Assembly (NCBI GenBank): GCA_949987705.1
Contig: OX465281.1
Span: 86,890,543 to 86,954,542 of the forward strand
Direction: 5' to 3'
Length of the DNA stretch: 64,000 bases
DNA from: Thereva unica
Taxonomy: Eukaryota > Arthropoda > Insecta > Diptera > Therevidae
In this document: piece after piece, positions 49,044 through 62,723 of the stretch
Layout of the letters: every line of letters begins with the position of its first letter
How positions within the stretch are numbered: the stretch's first letter is position 1
Notes under the pieces: generated by a model
What the model was told of the DNA's origin: nothing
The model's database searches: none
What the model saw: only the letters and a program-made list of their open reading frames with translations
Program-made: the position numbers and the translations under genes

Positions 49044-50405
49044 AACTAGTTGGGATGTGGGTTCGACCCTTTCGGTCCACACGATCAACTTCCCAGTAAT
49101 GGTGCATCCACACTACGCGGACTTAGGTCATACGCGCTTTTTCCTCTTTTTTTCATATAGAGTTTAGTGCCTTTTTTTGCGATATTTTTAATGGCAAAGG
49201 CAGTACAGCCAAACTGCGCGGACCAAAGGCTGTGCTTAAAAAGGTACATTGTACGTCTACACAATACGGGCTTTTCAAAAGCGCGTATGTTTTTTCAAAC
49301 AAAAATTGATTGTTTTCTCAATTTGCTCACGATTCAGAACTCATGCGCGCTTTTGTCAGAGGCCGTACGGCGAAAAGCGCGTAGGATCTAAATCCGCGTA
49401 GTGTGGACGGCCCATAAGATGGATGTTGAATATTATGAATGGATATTTTAATAATAAATTAACAATAGGCAATATAGAATATATGCCGAGAATTTGTCAC
49501 AATTGTTTATCAATATTTTCGCTAAAATGTCAAACTAAATGTGCGCACTTACAAGATTAGGATGACGAAAATGTATATAAAATTGATGTATTAATGTTTT
49601 TCGGCACCTCAATGAAGTCGATATAGTTTTTAGTTCGCGCGGTATCGTGCAGGTACAAAAATCACTTAAGTCATTTAAACCAAAAACCCGCTGGACCGAA
49701 TATTATGAAAATATTTTCAGATTATATTGTCACTAATACGCTTCGAACGGCACCTTAAGTAAGTCAATATCTTTTGTGGTTCGGGCCATATCGTGCATGT
49801 ACAAAAATCACTTACGCCGCTTAAACAAAAAAACGGCTTGACTGAATTTTATGAAAATCTTTTCAGATCATATTTTGGTTAATACTCTTCGAACGGCACG
49901 TCAACTAAGTCGACATCTTTTATAGTTCGCGCGATATCGTGCAGGTACAAGAATCACTTAAGTCATTTAAACCAAAAAAAACCGCTGGACCGAATATTAT
50001 AAAAATCTTTTCAGATAATATTGTCGCTAATACGCTTCGAACGGCGCCTCAAGTAAGTCAATATCTTTCGTGGTTCGGGCGATATCGTGCAGGTACAAAA
50101 ATCACTTACGTCGCTCAAACAAAAAAACGGCTGGACCGAATTTCATGAAATTCTTTTCAGATCATATTTCGGTTAATACGCTTCGAACGACACCTCAACG
50201 AAGTCGATATCAGTTTTGGTTCGCGCGATATCGTGCAGGAAAAAATGACCACATCCGTACGCACATACACACACACACACACATACTTCCTCTCAATTTT
50301 TTGCTTAAAATGCTCCTGGGACCTTGAAAGATGAAAATACGTTGAAATTTTCGATTTCGATTTTCGGACCGATTACAATAACTTCCTATACTGGGAAGTT
50401 AAAAA
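49044..50405 (-). mobile_element. Family B Helitron-like element, copy 2 (with nested MITE)
   Basis: Same ends as copy 1: minus-sense start TTTTTAACTTCCCAGTATAG at 50405 and end CCCAACTAG at 49044, then host T. It has at least four units of about 146 bp and an (AC)n run. A 315-bp MITE (49100-49414) is inserted near its 3' end. Confidence 0.85.
49100..49414. mobile_element. 315-bp MITE, TAA target (PIF/Harbinger-like)
   Basis: TIRs TGGTGCATCCACACTACGCG and the inverse of TGGGCCGTCCACACTACGCG, extending inward as ACTTAGGTCATACGCGC. TAA lies on each side (49097-49099, 49415-49417). Copies 1 and 3 of family B lack it, confirming the insertion. Confidence 0.9.
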
Positions 50406-50867
50406 TACGATATTTGTGTTTTTATCACTTTGATTACTAGATTTTTGACATTTTCCGCCAGTCGCAAGCGCGCTTCTGCCTGGGGAGGTTGTGTTGCTGC
50501 GGCTGCAGAGAACTCTCAATTTATGAATGAAAATGCTCATATCTTTAAAAGAAATTTTTCCAGCAATTCTTTTAATTTATTTTAAATTTAGGGATGGGAA
50601 ATATTTAGCATAATTATAGTAAAATTATGCTTATTACAATGGATAAACTGCCTTTGTTGAGCAGGAGTTTTACATGTATTTGAAAGCTCTGCGCAATACA
50701 TATAAAGATTACTTAACTTTATTCATCCGGCATGCGCACATCCCTTCCCAAATTATTTTGTTGAGTTTTTTCTGCGTTTGTTGCCTTTTTAAGTTAAAAG
50801 AGGGGAAATGATAGAACAAAATTTATGAAATTGGGCAACGAGGTGCGCAGAACCCTTCAAATTATTT
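50406..50867. other. No gene seen
   Basis: Flank between family B copy 2 and the BEL/Pao gag scrap. Confidence 0.45.
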
Positions 50868-51113
50868 GTGTCACGGCGTTTGAAAACTTCTATACAACAT
50901 CTAACCATAACAGAGGACAATTATGACGATGCATGGGCAATTTTACGGACCAGATATGATAACAAGAGACTTCTAGTGAATGCATGGTTGAATAGATTAT
51001 TGGCTCAACCGACAATCTCTAGTGAGGGTCCTCAACTGCTTAGACTGCTACACGACACTACCAAAGAATGCCTTTCGGGTATTGCTAATCTCGGTATCTC
51101 GACACGATTATAA
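50868..51113 (+). pseudogene. BEL/Pao gag fragment (DUF1759-like)
   Basis: 81 codons including IQHLTITEDNYDDAWAILRT, RYDNKRLLVNAWLNRLL, and TTKECLSGIANLGIST. This is the DUF1759-like region in the N-terminal half of BEL/Pao gag-pol. Neither side continues. Confidence 0.82.
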
Positions 51114-52652
<1,539 letters not shown>

Positions 52653-53816
52653 CAGGGGCGGATCCTGAGATCTGTCTTGGGGGGGGGGGGGGGGGCGAAG
52701 GTACTTACAAAAGTACTTATATAACAACTAAAAGAAAAAAGGTCGTAGTCATCCAAAAACTCCCACATTACCAAGGTATTCTCAAACCCAGGCAAACAAA
52801 CTTCACGTAACCCAGTGCTTGGCTATTTTTTATGACTTGAGTATATCTGGCAGTGTGTCTTGAAGAAGGGGCGGAGTTCCAAAGAAAAAATAAATTAAAT
52901 GCACAACTTTGTATTAATCAAGGAAAAGGTATTAATAAAAAACAATACTGAATAGTATTTTACAGAACAATATTTATTTTACAAAACGAAATCTATTCTA
53001 CGATTACGATTGCTTTGAGCAAATTTGTCAATAATATTTTCTATATTTAAATCTACATCAGGATGTATATTCAACAATGCTAGACCGACAAGTCGTTCTT
53101 CTGTCATACTTGATCTTAGCCAAGTTTTAATTCTTCTCAGCGAAGAAAAAGTTCTTTCGCCGCTTGCTGCACTTATAGCTAAAGTAACAAAAATTTTTAA
53201 AAGAACATGCACCGTTGGGAAAATTTCACGATCGCAAGCAATCAATAGTTTCAAAACATCAAATGTAACATTTTTTTCTTGATCCCATTTTTTTCCACAT
53301 TTTGAGTTCAGATGTTAATGTTTCTTTTAAAATATTTTTCTTTTCACGAAAAAAAACAAAGTACTTTTCAACTAGTGCGGACACTGCTTCTTCTAGTAAT
53401 TTATCATCCTTCAAAAGGTTTGAATTAGGAAACAAAACCGATAAATAATATAAATCAAGAGTGTTTTGAGAGAAACGTCGCTTTAAGTCTTCAATAACAT
53501 TATCTATTAATGGTATATATACAGATTGCCTATAGTAATCAATTGAATTTTGAGAAGGATAATTCTGGCGATGTCTTTGTCTTGCAGTCCTTCGAGGTAC
53601 AGAAATGTCACATCCCAATTCATCTGCAATTTTTTCCGTCTCTTTAAATAACAGAGCAAACTTTTCGTTTGATTTTTCTCGTTTCTCAGCTAAAAGTTCC
53701 AAAGTATTTTGAATCATAATTTGTGCAGTTTTAAGATCTACTTCAACTTTTTGAAAAAATTGACTGAGTGGTAAGGTACATAGTAATAAATCCGATAAAC
53801 AAAAAATGGTTACAAT

Positions 53817-55840
53817 CAGTGGCGGCTCCTGCCTTTAAAATTTGGTGGGGCTTGAGAAGTGATTTTATAAAAAGGAATTTAACTGTATTCGTTGCTATCA
53901 AATTTAGGCCTATCCCACTAATTATAAGAATATAAGCTCAACTTCTTTGGAAAACGAATAAAATAAAAGAATAAAATATTTAACAAAACAAAACAAAAAT
54001 TCAACAAATCAGTAAAAGAAAAAAGACAAATTAAACTGTTTTATGTAAATAATCTGTCCGATGTTCTTTTTACTGCGCGAACAATTCAATAGCTTTTCAT
54101 TACAATTTGGAATCTCGGGAATATACATATTTATTACATAATGATAATGTAATCTGTTAATTCTGTTTCATCAGATTGAACATACACAAACTTTTGCTTG
54201 AAATTCAGATTTCAGTTTATCTAGATAAATCTGTGAACAGCATTCAAGTAACTAATTTTTGAAGAGTTTTTACGATTTGATTATTCTTCAAGTAGTCATC
54301 GAATGTGATATCTATTGATATGTTTTATGTAACCATATCAGGAAATATTCCTCGATTACTGCTTGATTCACATTCATCGTGGCCACTAAGAGTAAAATTG
54401 TGACCACCGCAAAACTTTAACATATCTAAAATTTGACTCAATACTTTACGATTATTTATATTTCGCTATAGAACTCGCATATCCTGCATCGATCAGTGCG
54501 ATAATATTGACCAACCAGAAGGTTTGGTAATTTAAATAATTTTTTAAAATCGTAGCGCTTGTTTCATGGATTTTATTTTTTTCCGATACATGTTTTAAAT
54601 CCCGGATACCGCCTTTTGTCCAAGCCGATTCTCCTCTAAACAAACCGCAATAAAAACAAGACAATGAATTTTTTTCTATTCTAATCGTAAACCATTTTTT
54701 TTTGGAACACCAATCCGACCAAAATTTTCTACTTTAGTATTTTGCAGTGCAAATTAATTTAAAATCAAATGATTGATGCGGCCCTAAACGTTTAATTTCT
54801 AATTTTTCTTCTAATAACAAAAGAGAAATTTTTTTCTTCAATAATTATCTACGTGATTCTTTGAAGCAAAAACAAAAATTGAATCAATATAAATCTAATC
54901 TAAGAAAAATATATATACAGGTATATATATATTTTAAAAAATGGTTTATTAATATTTAACAAATAGTTAAATAACTAATAATTTAATACATACTAATTAT
55001 TGGTGAATAATTCAATATATGTATATCTACCGTAATTTTGCAATCACACATTTTTCACTTAAATAAACTTGAAACTTTCAATTAAAATCTCCAATTAGCC
55101 ATTTTCCAATAAGAATTTCTCTTTTTACTACTTATTACTAAATTTGTATCCAAATATTTGCTACGGGCTAAATAAAATCAGCCCTTCCGTATATAAAACC
55201 CACAAGTGTAAAAAAAAGTTTCTAAATGTTCGGCCAAATAGTATCAAATGCAGGCAAAATTCCTTTAGAAATATAGTCAAGAGAACTAAAAGAACGAATC
55301 GACAACACTGGCACTCTATGTGCGTGAGTAAACCCAGCAGAGCGAGAGAATTCATACATGCCAGTGAGAGAATCCCAATGAATCGCTCGGGGCTAATAAA
55401 TTTCAGCCCCGCTTGGTAGAACAAAAGTGCATGAATCAATCGCTTGAGTCAAGAAATTTAGCATACAAAATGGTTAATTTTCGGTGCTGACTCAACGATA
55501 GCCCCTGAGGGTAGAGAATTACATGTAAATATATTTTTCCTATAGGAATGGCATTATGATTCGGCCAGATTATTTTGATAGAGGGAAGAGAGCTTTGAGT
55601 TTTTCTTTGTTTTTGTTTTTTTATTTGGTTTGTTTTTGATACTTTTTTTATGAAGTTCAACTTCGAATTTTTTTGTGGGGTATTATTTTGAGATTTTTTT
55701 TAGAAATTGTAATAAATTACAAAAAAAAATGCGTTGGTTCTTTGCAAAAATGAAAATAATTAAAAATGTATGATTATGATTTGATCGATAATTTCTGGTG
55801 GGGCTAAGCCCCACTAGCCCCTAAGGACGAGCCGCCACTG
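53817..55840 (-). mobile_element. hAT-2, inserted in hAT-1 transposase exon 2
   Basis: Ends CAGTGGCGGCTCC and GAGCCGCCACTG with an exact 8-bp duplication GTTACAAT (53809-53816, 55841-55848). Its TIRs resemble those of hAT-1, so the host element is a relative. GGTGGGGCTTGAG and TGGTGGGGCTAAG near the ends are subterminal motifs. Only a transposase scrap remains, so it is a deletion derivative. Confidence 0.95.
54452..54750 (-). pseudogene. hAT-2 transposase N-terminal scrap
   Basis: Reads SRKFWSDWCSKK, then CFYCGLFRGESAWTKGGIRD and LKHVSEKNKIHETSATILKN. This is the TTF-type zinc finger of ZMYM1-like hAT transposases. The catalytic core is missing. Confidence 0.8.
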
Positions 55841-57621
55841 GTTACAATAAACAGGCTATCACATAACGCTACTTTTAAAATTCTTGCTTTTGAAGCTGTT
55901 TGCATATCTTTCCATGACGTTATAAAATCCAGTGTTTCAACAATTTCTGGCAATAATGATCTGAATTCAATTACACTTTTATGCCTCTCAACCCATCTAG
56001 TTTCACACAATCCTGAAAGCTCTGTACCCATTCTTTGTTTCAGTGCAGCAGATCGCTTAGCTGAATATTTAAAAAAAGAAATTGTCTCCTTCATGGTGCC
56101 TATTGCATTTCGAACAGATTGGACAGAGGAAGATTGTGAAATGGATAAATTTAATAAGTGGCTATGGCAAGGGGAGTACTCAGCGTTTTTTGTTTCTTTT
56201 TTCACTGTTGTAACAGCTCCTTGAAGTTCCGAGGTATTTACGTAGCAGCCATCAGTCGTTATACCAACACAATAATTTAAATCTAAATCTAATTTTTTTA
56301 AAGTTTCGAGAACAACTGTACCTAAGTTAATGCCTGTCACTCTTGTTTCTAAATTTGTATCTTCATTTTCATTTAAAATACTAATTTCTTCGATTAGATT
56401 AATAAATTGTACAAAGTCTTCTCGTACCGTATTTTCATAAGTGTATCTTAAAACAAGAGAGAGTTGAGATATTCTCGAAATGTCTGTCGTCTCGTCAAAA
56501 ATTATACTATAAAACGGTGCTAATTTAACTCTACTTATAATAGTATTTAAAATTTCATCTCCGCATAAATCAATTAAAGTATTTTGAGTCGTTTTACTAA
56601 TATAAGTAGCTCTATTAGACGAATTTTCAAGATGAGTTTTTAATACATTATCTCCACTCAGGACTCGAAATTTTAACAACTCTCGAAAATTTCCTTCTCC
56701 TACAGAGTTGCTATAAACATTTAACGGGCCATCATCGCGGTGTCCTCGAAAAGCAATATTTTGCCGCCCGAGAAAAATAATGGTTTCGATTATTGGTTTG
56801 AGTCTTTCACGATTTTCTGTCACTTGTTTGAATCGTTCATTATTCAATCGGTTTATAACATTAAGTTCCGGATTTTCAAGTATTTTTAAAAAGTTTAAGC
56901 AGATACATGATAATCACTTTTTGCATGTTTCGTGAGAGCACCGTCTTTTCCTAACAATTTGGCAAATGATGTTAAAGGTTGCATGACTAATTTAGTCAAA
57001 GGAACATTTTTTCTATATCCACCTACGCCAGGTGTTACGAATAGAGGACAGAATTTGCAAAAAAAACCGCTCTTCACATCGGAAAAAACAAGCCATTCAA
57101 ATTCATTTAAATGCTTATGACTAGCATATCTTCTTTCTTCTTTATTATTTTTATTATGTACTGAAAATGGAAACTTATAATCTTTTGGTGGAATCCAGTG
57201 ATTAATCAATACATTTTTTTTAGTAAAATCGTCGATCGTGGATTTCTCAATATAATTTCCTATATCATAAGTGGTCACAATTAAATTACGAACATCTTCA
57301 TTGGAACCGACTAAAATACTTGAATCAGACGATTGATGCAATTCAGATGGCTTTTCTTTTTCTTTGTTTTTATTAGTATTATCTGAAATATTAATAAAAT
57401 AGAAAATGTAAATTTTCACAAGTCTTTTCTCTTTATCTCCGTCCGAAAGTACGTTCAACATTCAATAGTTAAACACACACACACGCACGCACACACGAAC
57501 ACACGCCGCACTTTCTTGCACATGTAGCAGACGAGTCAATTTCCTCTGCATATCTCACTCAATTATACGTATAGTATGTAATACGTACTCCCACTTTCGG
57601 ACAGGTGATAAAGAAAATTAC

Positions 57622-57799
57622 ATTTTTCGGTAATCGTATAGAAATGACTTACATTTCTCAATCAAAAATCGTAAAGAAAAGTGTGACAATTACTTAAATT
57701 ATTGAATGTCAACAGAAAATGGCATGCTTTAACCAATTATTATTTATTTGCAATTTTTTATTTTTAATGTACGAATTTCTAATACGATTACCGAAAAAT
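57622..57799. repeat. Small inverted-repeat element 1 in the hAT-1 intron
   Basis: TTTTTCGGTAATCGTATAGA at the left pairs with TAATACGATTACCGAAAAA at the right. About 178 bp, no ORF; target duplication unclear. Confidence 0.6.
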
Positions 57800-57816
57800 A
57801 GCATGTTCAACATGTT

Positions 57817-57921
57817 AAGAAAAGTGAGTTTTCCAGCTCGAGTAAATTTTAATATACTCGCTCGCTACACTCGCTCGTAAATTAAACATTTAAACGCACT
57901 GGAAAACTATCACTTTTCTTT
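57817..57921. repeat. Small inverted-repeat element 2 in the hAT-1 intron
   Basis: AAGAAAAGTGAGTTTTCCAG pairs with CTGGAAAACTATCACTTTTC across about 105 bp. No ORF. Confidence 0.6.
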
Positions 57922-58045
57922 ACTTGTAGAACAATCTACTATTTCGGAAGTGAATGAAAAATAAGCATAATAGAAGTTATAAGTGTTTGCAATAATTATT
58001 ATATTAACTTATAGTATGAAAAAGTGACAGTTGATTGAAATGCAG

Positions 58046-58277
58046 ACTCCAATTCCAAAACTGCTTAACCTTCCATTTTAAAAAATCAGTAAAGCGGTTA
58101 AACAAAGTCGTCTAACCAATCTGGTCAACTTTTTTCAGTTTTACAGCTTGGTGGACGTACATTTAGCAAGTTTGGCCATGAAATGGGTAACAGATTCATT
58201 AAAGCAGTCTGTTCAGAGACCAAACCGCCACTACCTCACTGGTTTTTCAAAATGGAAAATGTTTTGGAATTGGAGTA
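58046..58277. repeat. Small inverted-repeat element 3 in the hAT-1 intron
   Basis: ACTCCAATTCCAAAAC and GTTTTGGAATTGGAGT at the ends, with further pairing inward (TCCATTTT, AATCAGT). About 232 bp, no clear target duplication. Confidence 0.7.
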
Positions 58278-58428
58278 TTCAATAAATAAAAAATTGTAAA
58301 TTATCAAAATACCTGAGTGATCAACACGTTCCAATTTTTCCATTTCTGTAACGTTCTCACTTTGAACATTTTTATTTATGACGGCGAAAAAATCAGATAA
58401 GACTTTCGGTTTTTTGTTTTGAGAGTTA

Positions 58429-59477
58429 TTTTTAACTTCCCAGTATAGGAAGTTATTGTAATCGGTCCGAAAATCGAAATCGAAAATTTCAACGTATTTT
58501 CATCTTTCAAGGTCCCAGGAGCATTTTAAGCAAAAAATTGGGAGGAAGTATGTGTGTGTGTGTGTGTGTATGTGCGTACGGATGTGGTCATTTTTTCCTG
58601 CACGATATCGCGCGAACCAAAACTGATATCGACTTCGTTGAGGTGTTGTTCGAAGCGTATTAACCGAAATATGATCTGAAAAGAATTTCATGAAATTCGG
58701 TCCAGCCGTTTTTTTGTTTAAGCGACGTAAGTGATTTTTGTACCTGCACGATATCGCCCGAACCACGAAAGATATTGACTTACTTGAGGTGCCGTTCGAA
58801 GCGTATTAGCGACAATATAATCTGAAAAGATTTTTATAATATTCGGTCCAGCGGTTTTTTGGTTTAAATGACTTAAGTGATTTTTGTACCTGCACGATAT
58901 CGCGCGAACTATAAAAGATATCGACTTAGTTGACGTGCCGTTCGAAGAGTATTAACCAAAATATGATCTGAAAAGATTTTCATAAAATTCGGTCGAGCCG
59001 TTTTTTTGTTTAAGCGACGTAAGTGATTTTTGTACCTGCACGATATGGCCCGAACCACAAAAGATATTGACTTACTTGAGGTGCCGTTCGAAGCGTATTA
59101 GCGACAATATAATCTGAAAAGATTTTTATAATATTCGGTCCAGCGGGTTTTTGGTGTAAATGACTTAAGTGATTTTTGTACCTGCACGATACCGCGCGAA
59201 CTAAAAACTATATCGACTTCATTGAGGTGCCGAAAAACATTAATACATCAATTTTATATACATTTTCGTCATCCGAATCTTGTAAGTGCGCACATTTAGT
59301 TTGACATTTTAGCGAAAATATTGATAAACAATTGTGATAAATTCTCGGTATTATGCATATATTCTATATTGCCTATTGTTCATTTATTATTAAAATATCC
59401 AATCATAATATTCAACATCCATCATGCTGGGAAGTTGATCGTGTGGACCGAAAGGGTCGAACCCACATCCCAACTAG
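58429..59477 (+). mobile_element. Family B Helitron-like element, copy 3 (1,049 bp)
   Basis: Plus-strand copy: begins TTTTTAACTTCCCAGTATAG at 58429 and ends CACATCCCAACTAG at 59477, followed by host TTTTC. Tandem units of about 146 bp at 58741, 58887, 59033 and 59179. Removing it restores exon 1 of the hAT-1 transposase in frame, so the boundaries are exact to within the T run. Confidence 0.92.
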
Positions 59478-60135
59478 TTTTCATTTGTAGGCTTTTCTGA
59501 TTTCCTTTTTGTTGACATTTAATCACTTCACTTTTTACAACTATAAAAATTAATTCACTCACGCAACACAATAATTATATTACGATATTATATCGCACAA
59601 ACTACAATAATAAGCAGATAGGATATATGCTTGCCTCCGTCAACACGAACGAGCTTACATGCTTAATCTTGTTGCACGTATCGTAAGCTTCACAAGGGTT
59701 TTCGTACAGTCTTGTCAACAATGCCAACTGTGCCGCCTACTTTAACGTATTTTGCGGCCTACTTATTCGTATTTCAAATTTGTATTCTTGAATCTCTTCA
59801 TTACTTGATAAGTAATTGTATTTATTGTGCCAATTTATGAAGTGATTGTAATGTAAGCTTACAATACAATAAAACTTAATATATTTTTAATTTATTTATT
59901 TACTTTGATTTTGGCGCATTGAGTTATATGAGTATACGAGAATTACTAGCTTATGTCAAGATTTCCTTACCCTCATACGGTTGATTCTGTATTTTTTTGT
60001 TTTGTTTTGAGTACTGGGTTATGTGGGTTTGTTGCGTTTGGCGTTTAGAGTATTCCGGGTTATGTGGGTTTGGTTGGCTTGGGGGGGGCGATCGCCCCTA
60101 CCGCCCCCCCCCTTGGATCCGCCACTGACGTCCTA

Positions 60136-60461
60136 TAACAAATATGACTCCTGCAATTCTGTCTCGCGCCACAAATAGTAATTAACGCAAGGAATATACT
60201 ATCGTGCAACTATTCAAATAAATAAACGTGAGTACAAATTTTATGAATTCAATGTTTTCTTTGAATTATTTTTTTTCTACCCGCTCGTTTCGAACCATCT
60301 TAAACTTTCACGCGCACAAGCTTTCGTCTGATTACCTCACTTCAGATTTAAAGTCATTATAAAAGTTCCAGTACTCATTACTTGTTTTGCATTCCTTAAT
60401 GTTAAATGGTTTAACGAAACCATTACTTACAAATAACCAACACTAAAGCAATTTTAACAAA
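60136..60461. other. Leader of the second Gypsy element, no primer site found
   Basis: Sequence between the hAT-1 target duplication and the gag start. I looked for an LTR end and a primer site and found neither. Confidence 0.4.
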
Positions 60462-61738
60462 ATGAGTACAGACGAAGAACCAGCCGGACCCAATGTCAAT
60501 GCGCAAGACTTAAAAAATAACGAACGTGATAATGCTTACACACCTGAAAACCCACACTTCATTTCTTCTTTCAAATTTCCACCATTCTGGAGTAGTCGAC
60601 CAGATCTTTGGTTTATTCAGGTCGAGACCCAGTTCCGCATCAAAGGCATAACTAGTTCATCCACAAAGCATGATCACTTAGTAGCATCGTTACCTTCAGA
60701 CACGATGAAAATCGTGGCTGATGCTCTCCTACACCCACCTAGCCAAAACAAGTACGAAAACTTAAAAAAGCTACTTTTACAAAGAACTAGGGATTCAGAA
60801 GAACGGAGATTAGACGATCTTCTACATAAAGTAGATTTAGGAAACTATAAACCCTCTGAGTTGTACAGGCACACCCACCTAACTTTCCTTCTTTCTTCTT
60901 CCCTCTTTACATTCCTGATTCCCCTGTCATAGCCTTCCCTAGTCCTTCCCCGCTCCACCAAGCGCATGCCATCGGTTGGTTGATGAGATTAAAACTCGTT
61001 TCAGGAGGCATAACACTCCAGCGAGTTGTTCTCGACGCCCCGATGTCAGAGTCGCGAAATGGTTGTGAGTAAGTGGAATAAAATATCGCGGCTAGGTTGC
61101 GACAGTTACTTCCTTCTCTTCTCTCTATCTTCCGGCTAGAGCTGCTGTCCGACATTCACTCTATACGAAAAAATAGATTGTCGACAGTACAAAGGGACTT
61201 TCCCTAAGCCTCTAGTCTGTCACATAAAAAAAAAAAAAAAAAAAAAAACATGGAATCCTTGGCAGGAGGAAACAGCCTGGTCAATAATTCACTATTGAAG
61301 AAGCTATGGATAAATAAATTGCCACCATCCATGCAAGCCTGTGTCATAGCAATCGAAGATTCCCAGCCATTGGAAGAAATCTTTAACATTACAGACAAGA
61401 TTTTCGATATGAGCTCTGCGACAAAAATTTCATCGATTTCTACCAATAGCGTGGACACCTTTCAAAGAAATTTAACAAAGTCCATAGTAGAAATATCAAA
61501 CCGTTTAAAAAATCTCGAAATGCATCAGTCCAGACGTCGAAGTCGATCCCAATCTATCGACCGTTTACGTTCTAGATCGCAATCTAACAACCGACATCAA
61601 TTTCAACAATATGGTCGAAGACAACCACAAGTAAACGTATGTTGGTTTCACCAAAAATTTAAAAACAGAGCCAGGAAATGTGTGAAGCCGTGCGAATTCA
61701 ATAACAACCAATTGAAAAGTGATGACACAAAAAACTAA
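60462..61738 (+). pseudogene. Gypsy-type gag, interrupted by a retroposon
   Basis: Starts MSTDEEPAGPNVNAQDLKNN; gag core FKFPPFWSSRPDLWFIQVET, LVASLPSDTMKIVADALLHP and YENLKKLLLQRTRDSEERRL. After PSELYRH the frame is cut at about 60872 and resumes at 61250 with MESLAGGNSLVNNSLLKKLW and KLPPSMQACVIAIEDS. The end has an Arg-Ser-rich stretch and VCWFHQKFKNRARKCVKPC, a CHCC-like cluster seen in gags of this type in place of zinc knuckles. Apart from the insert it is open. Confidence 0.9.
60873..61248 (+). mobile_element. Poly(A)-tailed retroposon in gag (about 376 bp)
   Basis: Ends with 23 A at 61226-61248 and interrupts the gag frame cleanly; the duplication is at most 2-3 bp (CA). It may be a 5'-truncated LINE tail or a SINE; there is no coding and I see no tRNA-like head. 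Confidence 0.75.
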
Positions 61739-61740
61739 AA

Positions 61741-62723
61741 ATATCTGCCTCGGGCACGGCTCCGAAGTCAGATAAGTTTTCACGTCGTTTATTCATATAC
61801 GAAAAAAATCTGAAAACCTATTTTCTAATCGATACCGGAGCAGAAATATCCGTGTTCCCTAAAAGACTTATCTCGAAAAAACTTTACCAATCAGAATACA
61901 ATTTAATCTCCGCCAACGGCACTCCCATAACAACTTACGGCAACACACATTTGTCATTAAGCTTAAATCTACGACGTAGTTTTGATCATACCTTCATCAT
62001 CGCAGGAAGTGATCATCCTATAATCGGCGCTGATTTCCTGTTTAAGTTCGATCTCTTAGTAGATCTTCGCCGAAAAAGACTGATAGACAGGAAAACTGCC
62101 CTTTCAGTAGAGTGTATGGCACGTAAAACTAAAGTAATCTCACCTAGATTATATTCTTTCGAAGATGAATTCGGATCCATCTTAATATACAGGTCAACCA
62201 TAAAGTTGTTCACCACATACATACTCAAGGTCCACTGCCTTTCGCTAGGGTTAGACGCCTTAACACGGAGAAATACAAGGTAGCAAAGTCCGAATTCGAC
62301 CAAATGATAAAACTTGGAATCTGTCGACCATCCTCATCCCCAGTGGCATCTCCATTGTTCCTTGTCCCTAAAAAAGGTTGCACGGATTGGAGACCATGCG
62401 GCGACTACAGGCAATTAAACACGGTTACAACGCCGGACAAATATCCATTGCCTAACCTTCAGGATTTTTCAATTAACCTCCACGGTTGCACTCACTTTTC
62501 CAAAGTCGACCTAGTCAGAGCCTATCATCAAATTCCTGTCGCTTCAGAAGACATCTATAAAACCGCGGTCATAACCCCCTTTGGGCTCTTCGAATTTCTC
62601 AGAATGCCTTTTGGCGTAAGAAACGGGGCTCAGACCTTTCAGCGTTTCATAAACAACATACTCTCAGATCTACCATTCATTTTCGTTTACGTGGACGATA
62701 TACTATATCGTATGTATAGATAA
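61741..62723 (+). pseudogene. Gypsy-type protease and RT, truncated after the catalytic site
   Basis: Protease: LKTYFLIDTGAEISVFPKRL (61840-61860 region) and IIGADFLFKF. A frameshift near 62220 leads to [56 protein letters not shown] and [10 protein letters not shown]. The frame stops at 62723 right after YVDD, so the RT thumb, RNase H and integrase are missing. gag and protease are in different frames, as is common. Confidence 0.92.

Larger units (their letters stand above)
52979..59518 (-). pseudogene. hAT-1 transposase (ZMYM1-like hAT), split by two transposons
   Basis: Start ATG at 59518-59516. Exon 1 is 59518-59478 plus 58428-58313 (split by family B copy 3); the intron is 58312-57383 (GT-AG); exon 2 runs from 57382 and is split at 55840/53817 by hAT-2. 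Domains in order: Lys-rich start with KKPKVLSDFFAV; TTF-type zinc finger (WLVFSDVKSGFFCKFCPLFV); DUF4371/RNase H-like core with IIFDETTDIS, GITTDGC and CETRWVERH; C-terminal hAT dimerisation region SAASGERTFSSLRRIKTWLR. After removal of both inserts only two frameshifts remain (about 56890 and 53255), so it died recently. The protein cuts and pastes the element with 8-bp targets. Confidence 0.93.
52653..60127 (-). mobile_element. hAT transposon (hAT-1), 7.5 kb with nested insertions
   Basis: Ends CAGGGGCGGATCC (52653) and GGATCCGCCACTG (60127) with an exact 8-bp duplication ACGTCCTA (52645-52652 and 60128-60135). It holds a two-exon transposase on the minus strand and three kinds of insert: hAT-2 (53817-55840), family B copy 3 (58429-59477) and small inverted repeats in the intron. 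Runs of G lie near both ends (about 52679-52695, and GGGGGGGGCG near 60081). Confidence 0.95.

Noticed and set aside
60081..60112. GC-rich palindrome GGGGGGGGCGATCGCCCC as a regulatory site
   Set aside because: It lies next to the hAT-1 right TIR and mirrors the poly-G near the left end, so it is part of the transposon terminus.
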